NCBI GenBank assembly: GCA_019218315.1
Contig: JAHUUI010000002.1
Coordinates: 372,001 to 436,000 of the forward strand
Direction of reading: 5' to 3'
Length of the DNA stretch: 64,000 nucleotides
From: Cardiobacteriaceae bacterium TAE3-ERU3
GTDB lineage: Bacteria > Pseudomonadota > Gammaproteobacteria > Cardiobacteriales > Cardiobacteriaceae
Of this stretch, positions 62,798 to 64,000 are shown piece by piece; the stretch's first letter is position 1, and each line of letters begins with the position of its first letter. A program made the position numbers and the translations under genes. The notes under the pieces were generated by a model, which was not told where the DNA came from, did no database searches, and saw nothing but the letters and a program-made list of their open reading frames with translations.

Positions 62798-64000
62798 CTA
62801 ATATTTGATGCAGGCTAAAAGTGCCACGTTGCGCGGTCGTATTTCAAATGCGGTTGGCATGCCTGTTTTAGAGAGATCAAAATTAATATCTGATCGCGTT
62901 CCCGGCTGCACGTTTGACATCCCAGAATCTGTAAAATATGTTGTTTTTATATCTCCGGACACCCAATTGCCAATTACTCCCACACCACCGACAGACCATT
63001 TGATATTACGCATCGCGTCGTCCTGAGCAGACCCTAACTCACGACCAACGTCAACGTTTTTCCCGTCGGACCACCCTCGTATAAACTCACCGCGCAGATC
63101 TGGCAATCTAAACCGAGCACCAGTTGCGTACCCAAATTTAGTACCGATTGCATTATATAAATCTGCATATGCCGCCATAGACACCTCTGCGCCATTTGCT
63201 TTAAGCCACCCCTGTGGTGCGCTGCTTGCTGCAAAAAACATGATAGTTCCGGGCGGGGCTGCTGATGCTGCTTTGTCGTACGCAATTTTTACAGCACGAG
63301 AGTTAGCGGCCGTCGATGTACTGTTACTACTGACCGATGACGACAACGGTATTGATGCTGCGTCGCCCGGAGGTCCGGGAGGACCTACGTCACCCGTATC
63401 GCCCTTTTGCCCCCGTGGTCCCGGCTCACCTTGTTCACCCTTTTCGCCTCGTTCGCCCTGCTCTCCCTTTTCACCTTTTTCACCTCTCAGCCCGCGATCG
63501 CCTTTTTGCCCCTGTGGTCCAACGTCGCCTGTATCTCCTTTTTGGCCTTGTGGTCCGCGTTGCCCCTGTAGTCCTTGCGGTCCTTGTGGGCCAACGGGTC
63601 CACGTATGTTAACCGGATCAGGGTTTTCGGCGTCTCCCGTGTTAGTCCACGTCAGCTCTCCATCCGGGCTAACGTGCGGCGTAAATACATATCCGTCAGC
63701 TCCCGCACCGTTTACTCTCGTCCAATCTTGCCAGCCGATGCCGCCCTTTGCGCGTACCCACAGCCTGTGGTCGTGATCGAGATATATTTGTGATTTGCTG
63801 TCGCCAAATGAGATCAAGCCGCCCGCACGTTTGACAGGATAATGCCGTGCTTTAGTCGCATCACCTGAGTTGTGTTGCGCGTAAAACCCAAGTGGCAACG
63901 TGTTTAGATCATCATCAGTCACGCTTTTAATCGCAAACTCGATATGCTGATCAGTTGCGCATGTGTCAATGCGCAGCGGCGTTAGTGACGTGCCGTCTAA
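62798..64000 (-). CDS. Phage tail fibre with collagen-like repeats and tail-collar domain (partial, 5' end off the window)
   Basis: The frame stays open from the stop at 62798 to the right edge (400 codons). A GTG at 63922 could be read as a start, but 26 open codons precede it ([19 protein letters not shown]...), so the gene more likely begins outside. Order: pyocin-knob-like segment ([20 protein letters not shown]), collagen-like Gly-X-Y run (about 33 triplets such as [13 protein letters not shown] and [13 protein letters not shown]), then tail-collar domain ([39 protein letters not shown]). Receptor-binding fibre of a prophage. Confidence 0.88.
   Translation of the reverse strand, partial: LDGTSLTPLRIDTCATDQHIEFAIKSVTDDDLNTLPLGFYAQHNSGDATKARHYPVKRAGGLISFGDSKSQIYLDHDHRLWVRAKGGIGWQDWTRVNGAGADGYVFTPHVSPDGELTWTNTGDAENPDPVNIRGPVGPQGPQGLQGQRGPQGQKGDTGDVGPQGQKGDRGLRGEKGEKGEQGERGEKGEQGEPGPRGQKGDTGDVGPPGPPGDAASIPLSSSVSSNSTSTAANSRAVKIAYDKAASAAPPGTIMFFAASSAPQGWLKANGAEVSMAAYADLYNAIGTKFGYATGARFRLPDLRGEFIRGWSDGKNVDVGRELGSAQDDAMRNIKWSVGGVGVIGNWVSGDIKTTYFTDSGMSNVQPGTRSDINFDLSKTGMPTAFEIRPRNVALLACIKY

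Noticed and set aside
63240-63776. Plus-strand Pro/Gly/Ser-rich ORF opposite the tail fibre
   Set aside because: It is the complement of the Gly-X-Y repeats and looks repetitive only for that reason.

Overview
The window is a stretch of gammaproteobacterial chromosome. The evidence is the gene content and order: a RpoN-Lpt cluster (kdsD-lptC-lptA-lptB-rpoN), ribF-ileS-lspA, prfB-lysS with an E. coli-like RF2 frameshift site, dnaX-ybaB-recR next to a short 4.5S RNA, homodimeric aceE with a two-lipoyl aceF, and a surE-nlpD pair. Base composition is moderate and fairly even. The genus cannot be read from the sequence; a small-genome gammaproteobacterium (for example in or near Cardiobacteriales) is only a guess.

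Layout. 1-8.3 kb, minus strand: folD (cut by the left edge), argC, a HIT protein, an H-NS-like protein, an L,D-transpeptidase, lysS, prfB, a YggS-type PLP protein and a Zur-type regulator. 8.4-11.7 kb, plus strand: metallophosphoesterase, GT4 glycosyltransferase and UDP-glucose dehydrogenase, preceded by a good match to a PHO box. The set looks like a phosphate-starvation cassette for replacing phospholipids by glucuronosyl lipids. 12-22 kb, plus strand: hemJ, ubiG, a MupP/Gph-type phosphatase, a degenerate SDR, kdsD, lptC, lptA, lptB, rpoN and mfd. 22-26 kb: an acetyltransferase, a possible frameshifted gene remnant, a voltage-gated-type K+ channel and a POT peptide transporter. 26-34 kb, minus strand: nadM-nudix, recR, ybaB, dnaX (with a nine-A slippage tract), ffs, a peptidoglycan-binding coiled-coil protein, nudF, nlpD and surE; a tiny Pmp3-family gene lies on the plus strand.

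34-49 kb: a Zur-box-like palindrome, ppsA, aceE-aceF, a FadL-type porin, an S41 protease, and lemA with an M48 protease. 48-54 kb, minus strand: ansA, lspA, a GyrI-like protein, ileS and ribF. 54-61 kb: a nitronate monooxygenase-like protein, a predicted papain-like lipoprotein, a three-gene TrpXYZ-like ABC transporter, a sodium:alanine symporter, a retropepsin-like protease and a TerB/DUF533 protein. At 61.4 kb a tRNA-Arg(CCG) is followed by phage genes on the minus strand (a papain-like protein, a tail-fibre assembly-like protein and a collagen-repeat tail fibre open to the right edge), so the window appears to end inside a prophage.

The points most worth a second look are the PHO-box lipid-remodelling cassette, the A9 slippage tract in dnaX, an apparently undescribed hairpin repeat with terminal inverted repeats present in two copies (11.8 kb and 50.0 kb), and the Zur-like operator upstream of surE. 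I saw no CRISPR array, insertion sequence or obvious defence system.
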